Shown piece by piece: positions 49,287-59,968 of a DNA stretch of 59,968 bases. Position numbers and translations under genes: made by a program. The notes beneath the pieces are model-generated. The model was given only the letters and a program-made list of their open reading frames with translations. It did not search any database and had not been told where the DNA came from. The DNA lies in contig JAPOYL010000032.1 of the NCBI GenBank assembly GCA_026706595.1, positions 1 through 59,968 on the forward strand. Reading direction: 5' to 3'. How positions within the stretch are numbered: the first letter of the stretch is position 1; each line of letters starts with the position of its first letter. The DNA is from Gammaproteobacteria bacterium (lineage in GTDB: Bacteria; Pseudomonadota; Gammaproteobacteria; UBA4575).

Positions 49287-50030
49287 ATGCAGGTGCATGC
49301 GGTGATAGAGGAGCAAAGGCGGCTGTATTACCTGGATAAGATGGGCATCCAGACCTGGGTGACCAGGACTTCCCGACCGCAAGATATCCCGAGCCGGTCC
49401 GATGCGGGGAGTGTGACCGAACAGGCAAGGCCACCGACACCGTTGGATGCGCCTGCCGGGACGAGTCCGGTTGCCGGCCTGGATGAACTCAGGAACGTGG
49501 TTGCTGCCTGCACCCTGTGTGCACTGCACCGTGGTCGCACGCAGACAGTATTCGGGACGGGCAACCCCCGTGCAGACTGGCTCGTGGTGGGTGAGGCGCC
49601 GGGCTTCGAGGAGGACCGCCAGGGGGAACCGTTTGTCGGGCGAGCGGGCCAGCTGCTGACCAAGATGCTTCGTGCCATCAATCTTGCACGCGAAGAAGTG
49701 TTCATCGCCAATATCCTGAAGTGCAGGCCACCGGACAACAGGGATCCGCAGCCGCAGGAAATCGGGCACTGCCTGTCTTACCTGAGGCAGCAAATCGAGC
49801 TGATCCAGCCAAAAATCATCCTGGCCATGGGCAGGATCGCGGCCCAGACCCTACTGGATACACATACATCGATCGGGCGCCTTCGCGGCAGCGAACATTA
49901 CTATGCAGATACCCGGATTCCCGTGGTAGTCACCTATCACCCTGCCTACCTGCTGCGCAGCCCCCAGCAAAAGCGCAAGGCCTGGGAGGATCTCCAGCTT
50001 GCCGTGCGGGTCAGGGAATCATGCGAGTGA
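49287..50030 (+). CDS. Uracil-DNA glycosylase, family 4
   Basis: The 247-residue enzyme removes uracil from DNA. It belongs to the iron-sulfur family 4, with motif GEAPGFEEDRQGEPFVGRAG (102-121), HPAYLLR near the end, and four cysteines (75, 78, 146, 162) placed to bind a 4Fe-4S cluster. An N-terminal extension of about 65 residues is low in complexity, with many Pro and Ser, and resembles the linker in proteins that bind the sliding clamp or polymerase. It starts directly at the leuA stop, so it is probably in the leuA transcript. Confidence 0.93.
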   Translation: MQVHAVIEEQRRLYYLDKMGIQTWVTRTSRPQDIPSRSDAGSVTEQARPPTPLDAPAGTSPVAGLDELRNVVAACTLCALHRGRTQTVFGTGNPRADWLVVGEAPGFEEDRQGEPFVGRAGQLLTKMLRAINLAREEVFIANILKCRPPDNRDPQPQEIGHCLSYLRQQIELIQPKIILAMGRIAAQTLLDTHTSIGRLRGSEHYYADTRIPVVVTYHPAYLLRSPQQKRKAWEDLQLAVRVRESCE

Positions 50031-50094
50031 AGCCAAAGACTGCAGCCATGGAGAGAGCAGTGAAACCACTCCCACCCGGTGTGCCTGCGGGATC

Positions 50095-50559
50095 ATGAGC
50101 GCGGCGCTGCAACACCCGGCCGACGGCTTTCGTCGGATGACCGAACAGGATGTGCCGGCCATAGTCGGCATCGAGCGGCGCAGCTACCAGTTCCCGTGGA
50201 CCGGGAATATCTTTCTCGACTGCCTGCGCCACGGACATTCCGCCTGGGTGCTTGAAACAGAGCATGGCATCATCGGCTATGGTGTGATGTCCGTACTCGT
50301 GCAGGAATGCCATATCCTGAACCTGTGTGTGGACCCCGACTACCGTGGCCAGGGCAAGGGCAGGCAATTGCTTGGGGAGTTGCTTATCATCGCGCGTGTC
50401 CATGAGGCCGATTCTGCATTTCTCGAAGTGCGTACTTCCAATTTTCAGGCACTGTCCTTGTACCTGTCGGAAGGTTTTCGTGAAATCGGCACGCGCAGGA
50501 ACTACTATCCGGCCCAGCTGGGTCGGGAAGATGCCGTGATTCTTGCCAAGAGGCTTTGA
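50095..50559 (+). CDS. rimI: Ribosomal protein S18-alanine N-acetyltransferase
   Basis: RimI acetylates the N-terminal alanine of ribosomal protein S18 using acetyl-CoA. The 154-residue GNAT protein has the acetyl-CoA loop [14 protein letters not shown], the [15 protein letters not shown] strand-helix and the Tyr-rich RNYYPAQLG end. The ATG at 50095 is chosen; the open frame extends further up over the end of the glycosylase gene without protein-like sequence. The glycosylase-rimI pair is common in Gammaproteobacteria. Confidence 0.93.
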   Translation: MSAALQHPADGFRRMTEQDVPAIVGIERRSYQFPWTGNIFLDCLRHGHSAWVLETEHGIIGYGVMSVLVQECHILNLCVDPDYRGQGKGRQLLGELLIIARVHEADSAFLEVRTSNFQALSLYLSEGFREIGTRRNYYPAQLGREDAVILAKRL

Positions 50560-50654
50560 AAGACCACCGTACTCCGGCCCGTTTTTCAGCAAACCACGCG
50601 AACCGAAGATGCTCCGAAGCAGCAGGTCCTGTCTGTTCCCCAGGAAAAACCACC

Positions 50655-52271
50655 ATGAAGGATGACAGTTTTATCGACGAGGTCGACAAGAGACGGACCT
50701 TTGCCATCATTTCCCATCCGGATGCCGGCAAGACGACGATCACCGAGAAGCTTTTGCTGTTCGGCGGCGCCATCCAGCTGGCGGGAACCGTCAAGGGCCG
50801 CAAGGCTGCCCGCCATGCGGTATCGGACTGGATGGAAATGGAAAAACAACGCGGCATTTCGGTGACCAGTTCGGTCATGCAGTTCTCTTACGAGGGTCAT
50901 GTGGTGAACCTGCTGGACACACCGGGGCATGCCGATTTTTCCGAAGACACGTACCGCACGCTGACCGCGGTCGATTCCGTTCTGATGGTGATCGACAATG
51001 CCAAGGGCGTGGAGGAGCGCACGATCAAGCTGATGGAAGTGTGCCGGCTGCGTAACACTCCGATCATGACGTTCATCAACAAGATGGACCGCGACGGGCG
51101 AGAACCTATCGAGCTGCTGGACGAAGTCGAGCGGGTACTGAAAATCAAATGCGCACCGGTGACCTGGCCGATTGGCATGGGCAAGCATTTCAAGGGAGTC
51201 TTCGACCTGCTCAATGACTCGGTGCATCTTTACGATGCGCAGCACGGCGGCAGGGTCATGCAGGGCAAAGTGGTTGAAGGCCTGCACAATCCGGAGCTGG
51301 ACCAGTTGATCGCGGAGCAGGCGCGGCCGCTGCGTGATGAAATTGAGCTCGTGCAGGGTGCAAGCCACGAATTTGATCATCAGGCCTACCTCGACGGGGA
51401 GCTGACCCCGGTATTTTTCGGCTCCGCGATCAACAATTTCGGCATTGCCGAGTTGCTGGATAGGTTTGTCAGGTATGCGCCGGCTCCGCAATCAAGGACC
51501 GTCAGCCGTCCTGGCGGACAAGACAGGCAACTGCACGCGAGCGAGGAGAAATTCTCAGGCTTCGTTTTCAAGATACAGGCCAACATGGACCCCAATCACC
51601 GGGACCGGCTGGCGTTCCTGCGCGTGTGTTCGGGCAGCTTCTACAAGGGTATGAAGCTGCAGCATGTACGCCTGAACCGGGATATCAAGGTCAACGGCGC
51701 ACTGGCATTTGTGGCCTCGAACCGGGAACAGGTGGAGCGTGCTTATCCCGGAGATATCATTGGCCTGCATAACCACGGCACGATTAGGATCGGGGATGCC
51801 TTCACGCAGGGCGAAAAGCTGGCATTCAGCGGGGTCCCGAATTTTGCACCGGAACTGTTCAGGCGGGCCTTTCTAAATGATCCATTAAAGATCAAGGCGT
51901 TGAGAAAAGGACTTACACAACTTTGTGAAGAAGGGGCAACCCAGCTGTTCCAGCCGCAAGCCAGCAACGACCTGATACTTGGTGCGGTTGGCGCCTTGCA
52001 ATTCGATGTGGTTCAGCACCGGCTCAGGTATGAATACAATGTCGACTGCCGGTTTGACCAGGCCAGTGTTCAGGCAGCACGCTGGGTGGTGTGCGATGAT
52101 TCGAAAAAGTTGCTTGAATTCAGAAACAGGCTGGCGGCCCACCTGGCCGTGGACCACGGCGGTGAACTTGTGTACATGGCCCCGACCCGTGTCAACCTGC
52201 AGATCGTCATGGAGAAATGGCCGGACATCGAATTTCGTGCAACCCGAGAGCACGCCAGCGTGATCGATTAA
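50655..52271 (+). CDS. prfC: Peptide chain release factor 3
   Basis: RF3 is a GTPase that removes RF1 and RF2 from the ribosome after termination. The 538-residue protein has the GTP-binding motifs [22 protein letters not shown] and [10 protein letters not shown], and the RF3-specific domains after them. The ATG at 50655 begins the usual start [15 protein letters not shown]; a frame upstream to 50556 has no family support. It follows rimI by 95 bases. Confidence 0.97.
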   Translation: MKDDSFIDEVDKRRTFAIISHPDAGKTTITEKLLLFGGAIQLAGTVKGRKAARHAVSDWMEMEKQRGISVTSSVMQFSYEGHVVNLLDTPGHADFSEDTYRTLTAVDSVLMVIDNAKGVEERTIKLMEVCRLRNTPIMTFINKMDRDGREPIELLDEVERVLKIKCAPVTWPIGMGKHFKGVFDLLNDSVHLYDAQHGGRVMQGKVVEGLHNPELDQLIAEQARPLRDEIELVQGASHEFDHQAYLDGELTPVFFGSAINNFGIAELLDRFVRYAPAPQSRTVSRPGGQDRQLHASEEKFSGFVFKIQANMDPNHRDRLAFLRVCSGSFYKGMKLQHVRLNRDIKVNGALAFVASNREQVERAYPGDIIGLHNHGTIRIGDAFTQGEKLAFSGVPNFAPELFRRAFLNDPLKIKALRKGLTQLCEEGATQLFQPQASNDLILGAVGALQFDVVQHRLRYEYNVDCRFDQASVQAARWVVCDDSKKLLEFRNRLAAHLAVDHGGELVYMAPTRVNLQIVMEKWPDIEFRATREHASVID

Positions 52272-52309
52272 CGACATCACCCGCGCGTCGGGCCCTGGAA
52301 CCGGTACTC

Positions 52310-53044
52310 ATGTCTGCTTCAAGAAAAGACCGCATCTATCTGCAAAGCCCTGCCCACCCGGGTGACTTCGTCTTCGATGAGGCCGTTGCCGAGGTCTTCG
52401 AGGACATGATCACACGCTCTGTTCCCGGGTATGAGTCGGTTCTTCGACTGGTGCAGGTCGTGGCCAGGAAATTCGTTACCAAGGACAGCTCGGTCTACGA
52501 TCTAGGCTGCTCGCTGGGGGCGGCATCCTTCAGCGTCTGCCAGGCGATCCCCCATGCCGGCGTGAACGTCATCGCCGTCGATAACTCCAAGGCCATGATC
52601 TGCCGACTGCAGCAAAGGCTCGAGGAGATGCAAACGGATGCCCAAATTCAACCGGTGTGCGCGGATCTTACCGAGGTTGACATCCGGAACGCCTCCCTCG
52701 TCATTCTGAACTACACCTTGCAGTTCGTCGATCCTGCAAGGCGCGACTCTCTCATCCAGAAGATTTACTCGGGGTTGCGGCAAGATGCGGCCTTGCTGTT
52801 GTCCGAAAAAATCAGGTACCCGGATCATGGCGAGGATGCGCTGATGCAAAGCCTGCATGAGAATTTCAAGCAGGGGCAGCACTACAGCGCTCTTGAGATC
52901 ACCCGGAAAAGGGAGGCGCTTGAGAACGTACTGATCCGCGACACTCATGAACAACACAGGGCGCGTTTATACCGTGCCGGCTTCTCCCGGGTCCACGTCT
53001 TGATGCAACACCTCAATTTCATCACCTACATCGCGATCAAGTGA
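52310..53044 (+). CDS. cmoA: Carboxy-S-adenosyl-L-methionine synthase
   Basis: CmoA makes carboxy-SAM from SAM and prephenate for modification of tRNA wobble uridines. The 244-residue methyltransferase-fold protein has VYDLGCSLGAASFSV, DNSKAMICRL and NYTLQFVDPARRDSL, all characteristic. The ATG at 52310 gives family length (E. coli 247). It ends in a one-base overlap with cmoB. Confidence 0.97.
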   Translation: MSASRKDRIYLQSPAHPGDFVFDEAVAEVFEDMITRSVPGYESVLRLVQVVARKFVTKDSSVYDLGCSLGAASFSVCQAIPHAGVNVIAVDNSKAMICRLQQRLEEMQTDAQIQPVCADLTEVDIRNASLVILNYTLQFVDPARRDSLIQKIYSGLRQDAALLLSEKIRYPDHGEDALMQSLHENFKQGQHYSALEITRKREALENVLIRDTHEQHRARLYRAGFSRVHVLMQHLNFITYIAIK

Positions 53045-54024
53045 TGGCAGGGTTCTCATCGCTGACATCGTCGCTCGAGCGTGCCGGGCTCAAAGGCCCG
53101 CACTTGCAACTGCTGCAGCTGGCACAGGACAAGTACGCACACCCCAGGCACCGCCACTTCGATGAGTGGCAGCGTCACGTTGATTCGTTGCCCGAAATTG
53201 CCCCATCGTTCATCGACCTGGATCGTGCAGCTCCCGTGATCGGCCGGGCAGAGGATTGCACGGGCGAGCACCGTGCCTTGCTGACACAAGGTCTGCAGGC
53301 CTTGTGCCCCTGGCGCAAGGGGCCGTTCAGCGTGTTCGGTATCGACATCGATGCGGAATGGCGCAGTGACTGGAAATGGGCGCGCATTGCGCCGCACCTT
53401 GGCAGTCTTCAAAACTGCAATGTTCTGGATATTGGTTGTGGCAACGGGTATTACACGCTGCGCATGCAGGGCCTCGGAGCGCAACTGGTACTGGGCCTTG
53501 AACCCATGTGGGTGCACGTGTTCCAGTGGTCGGCGCTGCACAGGTACCTGCCGCAACCGCAACGTATCTTTGTCCTGCCCCTGAGGCTCGAGGAGTTGCC
53601 GCAGGCATTGTCAGGGTTTGACCTGGCGTTCTCCATGGGCGTGCTGTACCACAGCCGCCAGCCCCGCGAGCACCTGGCCCGCGTGTTCGATGCATTGAGG
53701 GCGGGAGGCCGGATTGTGCTGGAGACACTGATCATCGAGGATTTGGGCGCCGAGGCACTGGTCCCACCAGGACGATATGCCAACATGAGGAATGTCTGGG
53801 TGATCCCAAGCTACACCCTCCTGAAAGCCTGGCTGGTGGAAGCCGGCTTCGACCAGGTCCGGTTGCTGGACCAGTCCCGGACCACCACTCAGGAACAGCG
53901 CCCGACGCGCTGGATGAGCGGGCACTCCCTGGCGCATGCCCTGAACCCGAACGATCCCGGGCAGACCATCGAGGGGCATCCGGCACCATTGCGTGCCTGC
54001 ATCGTTGCAGAAAAACCCGTCTGA
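53044..54024 (+). CDS. cmoB: tRNA U34 carboxymethyltransferase
   Basis: CmoB transfers the carboxymethyl group of carboxy-SAM to 5-hydroxyuridine at tRNA position 34, giving cmo5U, so that one tRNA can read more codons. The 326-residue protein (E. coli 323) has the SAM motif VLDIGCGNGYYTLRM, the FSMGVLYHSRQPREHL helix and the family's RTTTQEQRPTRWM end. The ATG at 53044 shares a base with the cmoA stop. A long inverted repeat follows at 54035-54070. Confidence 0.97.
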   Translation: MAGFSSLTSSLERAGLKGPHLQLLQLAQDKYAHPRHRHFDEWQRHVDSLPEIAPSFIDLDRAAPVIGRAEDCTGEHRALLTQGLQALCPWRKGPFSVFGIDIDAEWRSDWKWARIAPHLGSLQNCNVLDIGCGNGYYTLRMQGLGAQLVLGLEPMWVHVFQWSALHRYLPQPQRIFVLPLRLEELPQALSGFDLAFSMGVLYHSRQPREHLARVFDALRAGGRIVLETLIIEDLGAEALVPPGRYANMRNVWVIPSYTLLKAWLVEAGFDQVRLLDQSRTTTQEQRPTRWMSGHSLAHALNPNDPGQTIEGHPAPLRACIVAEKPV

Positions 54025-54034
54025 ATTTCGAGGT

Positions 54035-54070
54035 CCAGTACCTGGCGCGGGCTACTCCTCCAGGTACTGG
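54035..54070. terminator. Inverted repeat between cmoB and fdxA
   Basis: CCAGTACCTGG (54035-54045) and CCAGGTACTGG (54060-54070) are perfect 11-base arms with a 14-base loop, between two convergent genes. The right arm lies inside the last codons of fdxA. It could end transcription in both directions, although neither side has a T run. Confidence 0.4.
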
Positions 54071-54375
54071 CGTTTGCCTTCTACCGTCTCCCACTGACCG
54101 GCATCCTCCGGGGCTGGGATGGTGGTGGCCAGAACCGGCCACTTCAGGGACAGCCGTTCGTTGAGAGCCAGAAATTCCTGCTGTGATTCCGGCAGGTCCT
54201 CTTCGCTGTAGATGGCGTTGACCGGGCACTCCGTTTCACACATGGCGCAGTCGATGCAGTCCTCGGGATCAATAACCAGCATGTTCGGTCCTTCATGGAA
54301 GCAGTCGACCGGACACACTTCCACGCAGTCCGTGTACTTACACTTGATGCACGATTCAGTGACTACGAATGTCAT
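54052..54375 (-). CDS. fdxA: Ferredoxin FdxA (7Fe type)
   Basis: The 107-residue protein is a small electron carrier with 3Fe-4S and 4Fe-4S clusters. Cysteines in TESCIKCKYTDCVEVCPVDC and in DCIDCAMCETECPV supply the ligands. The C-terminal extension (SLKWPVLATTIPAPEDA) is typical of FdxA. The ATG at 54375 is chosen over a longer frame to 54480 that lacks family support. It directly follows mutS on the same strand, the order seen in Pseudomonas. Confidence 0.95.
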   Translation of the reverse strand: MTFVVTESCIKCKYTDCVEVCPVDCFHEGPNMLVIDPEDCIDCAMCETECPVNAIYSEEDLPESQQEFLALNERLSLKWPVLATTIPAPEDAGQWETVEGKRQYLEE

Positions 54376-54480
54376 GGGATTTGGAACGGGCGAATGCTGT
54401 ACCCGGCACGCATGGTAGCAAATATGGACAGCTGCAAGAATCTGCCCTGCGAGGGATGGGAAAACTGTGAGGCTGTCCAT

Positions 54481-57048
54481 TCATGGCCGTTCTTGCCCCA
54501 GGTGTTTGAGCCTGTAGAGCACCTGCAGGGCATCGTTGGGGCTCAGCTCATCCGGGTCCACGTCCTCCAGGAATTCGATCATCGGGTGGTTCAGCCGGTC
54601 TTCGAGCCTGAGGCCCAGTTGCGCTGCGGATGCAGGCTTCGTGGATTTTTCCGTGGCGTGCTCGAGTTGCCTCAGCTTGAGCCTGGCACCGGCAATCACC
54701 GACTTGGGAATGCCGGCCAGCTGGGCCACCTGCAGGCCGTAACTCTGATTGGCAGGGCCCTCCTTGACGGCATGCAGGAAGATGATCTGGTCGCCATGCT
54801 CCACCGCATCGATATGCACATTGCAGATGTTCTCGAAATGCTCCGGCAACTGCGTGAGCTCGAAATAGTGGGTTGCGAACAGGCTGTAGGAGCGGTTGAC
54901 CGTGCTGAGATGCTCGGCACAGGACCAAGCCAGGGAAAGCCCGTCGTAAGTGCTCGTACCGCGTCCGATCTCATCCATGAGTACCAGGCTGGACGCGGTG
55001 GCATTGTTGAGGATGTTGGCGGCTTCCGTCATCTCGACCATGAAGGTGGAGTAGCCGGCACTGAGATCGTCCGAGGCGCCGATGCGTGTGTAGATGGCCT
55101 CCAGGGGACCCAGGATGGCAGACTCGGCCGGCACGTAGCTGCCGGTATGGGCGAGCCAGCTGATCAGTGCGATCTGGCGCATGTAGGTGGATTTGCCGCC
55201 CATGTTCGGACCGGTGATGATCAGCATCTTGCGCGAGTCATCCATGCGGGCGTCATTGGCCGTGAAGGGGCCTTCCTGGACCTGCTCGATCACCGGGTGC
55301 CTTCCCTGCTTGATGTCGATACGGTTTTCATCGGTGAATTGCGGTCGCACGTAGTTCAGGGCCCGGGCCCGTTCTGCCAGCGTGACCAGCGCATCCAGCT
55401 GCGCGAGTCCCAGTGCGCAGGTTCGCAAGGTGTCCAGTTCTTCGATCAGTTCATCCAGGAGTTGCTCGTAGAGGAATTTCTCCCGCTTCAGGGCACGCTC
55501 CCGTGAACTCAGGACTTCGTCTTCGAATTCTTTCAGCTCGCTCGTGATGTACCTCTCGGTGTTTTTCAGGGTCTGCCTGCGCGTGTAATGCTCGGGGACC
55601 TGGTCTGCATGGGAACGCGAAACCTCGATGTAGTAGCCATGCACACGGTTGTAGGCGACCTTCAGCGATGCGATCCGGGTGGCGAGTTTCTCGCGCTGTT
55701 CAAGGTCCAGCAGGAACCGGCTGGCATCCGTGTGCATGCTGCGCAACTGGTCCAGCTCTTCGTCGCAGCCCGGGCGGATGACACCGCCGTCTCGAATCAG
55801 CGCAGGCGGATCATCGGCCAGGCTGCGCTCCAGAATGGAGCTCAGCGACTCCAGTCCATCGAGCATGTGCGAGCATTCCTGCAGCAGCACTTCGCCGTAA
55901 TGTGCGATGGCCTTTCGAATCCCGGGGGCTGCTGCCAGGGTAGACCGCAAGGCATCGAGATCACGGGGTTGTGCGGTGCGCAAGGCGATGCGGCTGCGGA
56001 TGCGCTCGATATCGTTCACCCCGCCGAGCCTCTCCTGCAGGGACTCGATTTCGTTGAATTCGATCAACTGTCCGATGGCCGAGAGGCGCTTTTGCAAAAC
56101 GTCCCGGTTGCGGGTCGGCTGGCATAGCCAGCCACGCAAATGGCGTGCGCCCATGGTCGTTACGCTGCGGTCCAGCACGCCGATGAGGCTGTGTGTCTTT
56201 TGTCCCCGCGTGGACTGCTCGATCTCCAGGTTGGCCCTCGAAACACTATCGATCTGCAGGTACTCGTCATCCTTGTACAGCTGCAGCCCGTCGATGTGGG
56301 GCAGGGCGGATTTCTGGGTATCCTTGACGTACTGGAGCAGGGCCCCGGCAGCAGCGATCGCCAGGGGTTGATCCTTGCATCCATACCCGCCAAGGTCATG
56401 CACACCGAACTGCTTGCACAGGGCCGTGACCGCGCTCTCGGTCTCGAAGTGCCAGACCGGCAGGTGCCTGCATGCAATTCCATTTTTCATCACGAGCTCG
56501 GCATCTTCGGGCAGCAGCACTTCGGCGGGCTGGATGCGCTCGATCTCACCATCAAGCTGCGCTGTGTCGGGGCAGGTCTGCACGATGAACTTGCCGGTGC
56601 TGAGGTCGAGGTAGGCCAGTCCTGCGGCATCCCCGGTCGGGCATACGGCCAGCAGGTAGTTTTCCCGGTTGTGTTCGAGCAACTGGCTCTCGGTCACCGT
56701 GCCGGGCGTGATGATCCGGGTCACCTTGCGCTCCACCAGGCCCTTGCTGTCGGCTGGGTCGCCTACCTGGTCGCAGATCACCACCGACTCGCCCCGGCGC
56801 AGCAGCTTGATCAGGTAGTTTTCAACGGCATGCACGGGCACTCCGGCCATGGGAACCTCGTCTGCAGCATTCTTGTTTCGTGAAGTCAGGGTCAAATCCA
56901 GCAGCTTCGCGGCATGGATGGCGTCCTCGAAGAACAGCTCGAAGAAATCGCCCATCCGGTAGAACAGCAGCATGTCCGGGTGCTCGGCCTTGATGCGCAG
57001 GTACTGCTGCATCATGGGGGTGTGTTTCACGGGGGAGCGTGCGATCAT
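54481..57048 (-). CDS. mutS: DNA mismatch repair protein MutS
   Basis: MutS recognises mismatches and starts repair. The 855-residue protein (E. coli 853) has the mismatch-binding [11 protein letters not shown] near residue 35, with the Phe-x-Glu pair. It also has the Walker [14 protein letters not shown], Walker [14 protein letters not shown] and the C-terminal tetramerisation tail ending near [16 protein letters not shown]. It divides from pncC over a 49-base gap, which must hold both promoters. Confidence 0.98.
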   Translation of the reverse strand: MIARSPVKHTPMMQQYLRIKAEHPDMLLFYRMGDFFELFFEDAIHAAKLLDLTLTSRNKNAADEVPMAGVPVHAVENYLIKLLRRGESVVICDQVGDPADSKGLVERKVTRIITPGTVTESQLLEHNRENYLLAVCPTGDAAGLAYLDLSTGKFIVQTCPDTAQLDGEIERIQPAEVLLPEDAELVMKNGIACRHLPVWHFETESAVTALCKQFGVHDLGGYGCKDQPLAIAAAGALLQYVKDTQKSALPHIDGLQLYKDDEYLQIDSVSRANLEIEQSTRGQKTHSLIGVLDRSVTTMGARHLRGWLCQPTRNRDVLQKRLSAIGQLIEFNEIESLQERLGGVNDIERIRSRIALRTAQPRDLDALRSTLAAAPGIRKAIAHYGEVLLQECSHMLDGLESLSSILERSLADDPPALIRDGGVIRPGCDEELDQLRSMHTDASRFLLDLEQREKLATRIASLKVAYNRVHGYYIEVSRSHADQVPEHYTRRQTLKNTERYITSELKEFEDEVLSSRERALKREKFLYEQLLDELIEELDTLRTCALGLAQLDALVTLAERARALNYVRPQFTDENRIDIKQGRHPVIEQVQEGPFTANDARMDDSRKMLIITGPNMGGKSTYMRQIALISWLAHTGSYVPAESAILGPLEAIYTRIGASDDLSAGYSTFMVEMTEAANILNNATASSLVLMDEIGRGTSTYDGLSLAWSCAEHLSTVNRSYSLFATHYFELTQLPEHFENICNVHIDAVEHGDQIIFLHAVKEGPANQSYGLQVAQLAGIPKSVIAGARLKLRQLEHATEKSTKPASAAQLGLRLEDRLNHPMIEFLEDVDPDELSPNDALQVLYRLKHLGQERP

Positions 57049-57097
57049 GACAAAAGTCTAACCAAGAATAGAATATTAGACAGCATAAAATGGTCCC

Positions 57098-57601
57098 ATG
57101 ACCCAAACACCCTCACCCGAGATCCGAACCTTGCTGCAAGCGTTTGCAGGGCAGATGACAGACCACGGACTCAGATTGGCCACCGCGGAATCCTGCACCG
57201 GGGGACTGCTGGCCGAGTGGATGACCACGCTGCCCGGCAGCTCCAACTGGTTCGAATGCGGCTTTGTCACCTACAGCAACGCTGCCAAGGTCAACTTGCT
57301 CCAGGTCGCACCGCAGGCCCTGGAAATTCATGGTGCCGTGAGCCCGCAGGTGGCAGAACAGATGGCAAGCGGTGCCTTGGGTCTGAGCGGCGTCGATCTG
57401 GCCGTCTCGGTGACCGGGATTGCGGGACCGGACGGAGGCAGTACATCAAAACCTGTGGGCACAGTGTACATCGGTGTGGCCCGGCGCGACCGGCCGGTCG
57501 TCACGGCACACCGCGTGTTCGAGGGGGATCGCGATGCCGTTCGAGAGCAAAGTGCGCGCCTGGCACTTGCCCTTTTGATGGAGCACTGCCCCGGCGGATG
57601 A
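57098..57601 (+). CDS. pncC: Nicotinamide-nucleotide amidase (CinA C-terminal domain)
   Basis: PncC deamidates NMN to nicotinate mononucleotide in the pyridine nucleotide cycle. The 167-residue protein is the stand-alone CinA C-terminal domain, with the active-site segment ATAESCTGGLLAEWMT and the SVTGIAGPDGGS loop. The order pncC-recA-recX is conserved in Gammaproteobacteria. Confidence 0.95.
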   Translation: MTQTPSPEIRTLLQAFAGQMTDHGLRLATAESCTGGLLAEWMTTLPGSSNWFECGFVTYSNAAKVNLLQVAPQALEIHGAVSPQVAEQMASGALGLSGVDLAVSVTGIAGPDGGSTSKPVGTVYIGVARRDRPVVTAHRVFEGDRDAVREQSARLALALLMEHCPGG

Positions 57602-58761
57602 TACAAACCGGACCGGTGCGCGTGCCGGATGTTTCGCGTGCACAGGCATCCCGGTATGATAAGGTGGCAACGCTAACGATACATACTGGACAGGGTGGAA
57701 AATACCCCTTATTTCGTACGGCAGTTCCAGGCAACTTGATCAACAGGTTTTTATTTGAAGTCAGAGGTGAGTAGTGGACGAAAATCGTAAAAAGGCACTT
57801 GATGCCGCGCTGGGTCAGATCGAGAGGCAGTTCGGCAAGGGCACGGTCATGCGCCTTGGAGACTCTTCTGCCACGCGCGACATCGACGTGATTTCGACCG
57901 GCTCGCTGGCCCTGGATGTTGCCCTCGGAATCGGTGGCCTGCCCAAGGGCAGGGTCACCGAGATCTATGGACCGGAGTCATCCGGCAAGACGACCCTGAC
58001 GCTGCAGGTGGTTGCCGAATGCCAGAAACAGGGCGGGATTGCCGCATTCGTCGATGCCGAGCATGCCCTGGATCCCGTGTATGCGGAAAAAATTGGTGTC
58101 AACGTGGATGACTTGCTGATCTCGCAGCCTGATACCGGTGAGCAGGCGCTGGAAATCACGGACATGCTGGTGCGCTCCGGGGCGGTCAGTATCGTCGTGG
58201 TCGATTCGGTGGCCGCGCTGACCCCGCGCGCCGAGATCGAGGGAGACATGGGCGACTCGCACATGGGCCTGCAAGCCCGGCTCATGTCGCAGGCCTTGCG
58301 CAAGCTGACCGGCAACATCAAGCGTTCCAACACCATGGTCATCTTCATCAACCAGATTCGTATGAAGCTGGGGGTCATGTTCGGCAATCCCGAGACCACC
58401 ACCGGCGGCAACGCGCTGAAGTTCTATGCCTCGGTACGCCTTGACATCCGCCGCATCGGCGCGATCAAGCAGGGCGATGAGGTTCTCGGCAATGACACCC
58501 GGGTCAAGGTCGTCAAGAACAAGCTCGCGCCCCCGTTCAAGAAGGCGGAATTCGAGATCCTCTACGGTGAGGGCATCTCGCGCATGGGCGAGATCATCGA
58601 CATGGGCGTTCAAAACGGCATCGTCGACAAGGCAGGGGCCTGGTACAGCTACAACGGAGAACGCATCGGACAGGGCAAGGAAAATTCACGCGCCTGGCTG
58701 AAAGAGCATCCCGAGGTGGCGGGTGAGATTGAAGCCCGCCTGCGTGAGAAGCTGATGCCAA

Positions 58762-59968
<1,207 letters not shown>

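Overview
The window is a chromosomal stretch of a Gammaproteobacterium. The gene orders support this: leuS-lptE-holA, rng-yhdP-nit-tldD-pmbA, aspS-nudB-yebC-ruvCAB-ybgC-tolQRAB-pal-cpoB-queE-queC, ilvN-ilvC-psd-like-pssA-leuA, cmoA-cmoB, mutS-fdxA, and pncC-recA-recX-alaS. The mix matches non-enteric Gammaproteobacteria (Chromatiales- or Pseudomonas-like) better than E. coli, but the exact lineage is my inference. GC content is near 58-60% in the core genes. GTG and TTG starts are common. Nearly all of the window is housekeeping DNA.

Layout. 1-9,150: the end of a GDP-mannose pyrophosphorylase/phosphomannose isomerase gene, then leucyl-tRNA synthetase, the LPS-assembly lipoprotein LptE, a reverse-strand beta-hydroxyacid dehydrogenase, DNA polymerase III delta, ProA, NadD and RNase G. 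9,142-16,723: YhdP (envelope lipid homeostasis), a nitrilase-family amidase and the TldD/PmbA protease pair. 16,739-21,803: reverse-strand DUF3108-PurN-PurM, then PgsA-like and Hda, ArsC-like YfgD, acylphosphatase and an FmdB zinc ribbon. 21,943-34,586: a long forward block with AspS, NudB, a small lipase, YebC, Holliday junction proteins RuvCAB, the Tol-Pal envelope system and queuosine genes queE/queC, closed by tRNA-Lys.

34,653-39,837 is the accessory region. A low-GC gene for a double-domain SagB-type nitroreductase sits between the intact tRNA-Lys and a 44-base copy of that tRNA's 3' half, the usual scar of integration at a tRNA. It is followed by a large TonB-dependent receptor. 39,838-44,282: acetyl-CoA synthetase, a cysteine hydrolase, the periplasmic protease BepA and the sulfur carrier TusA. 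44,435-49,286: branched-chain amino acid genes ilvN, ilvC and leuA, interleaved with phospholipid genes. ilvN has no ilvB beside it. leuA is preceded by an unlisted 31-codon leader peptide ending in a run of leucine codons, followed by competing RNA stems: a leucine attenuator. The phosphatidylserine decarboxylase-like gene lacks the Gly-Ser self-cleavage site that defines the enzyme. 49,287-59,968: a family 4 uracil-DNA glycosylase, RimI, RF3, CmoA/CmoB, ferredoxin FdxA, MutS, PncC, RecA, RecX and the start of AlaS.

The points most worth following up are the leucine attenuator, the tRNA-flanked sagB cassette, the decarboxylase homologue without its catalytic serine, and the separated ilvN with a perfect hairpin just upstream. 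I saw no CRISPR array, insertion sequence, integrase, phage gene or rRNA gene.
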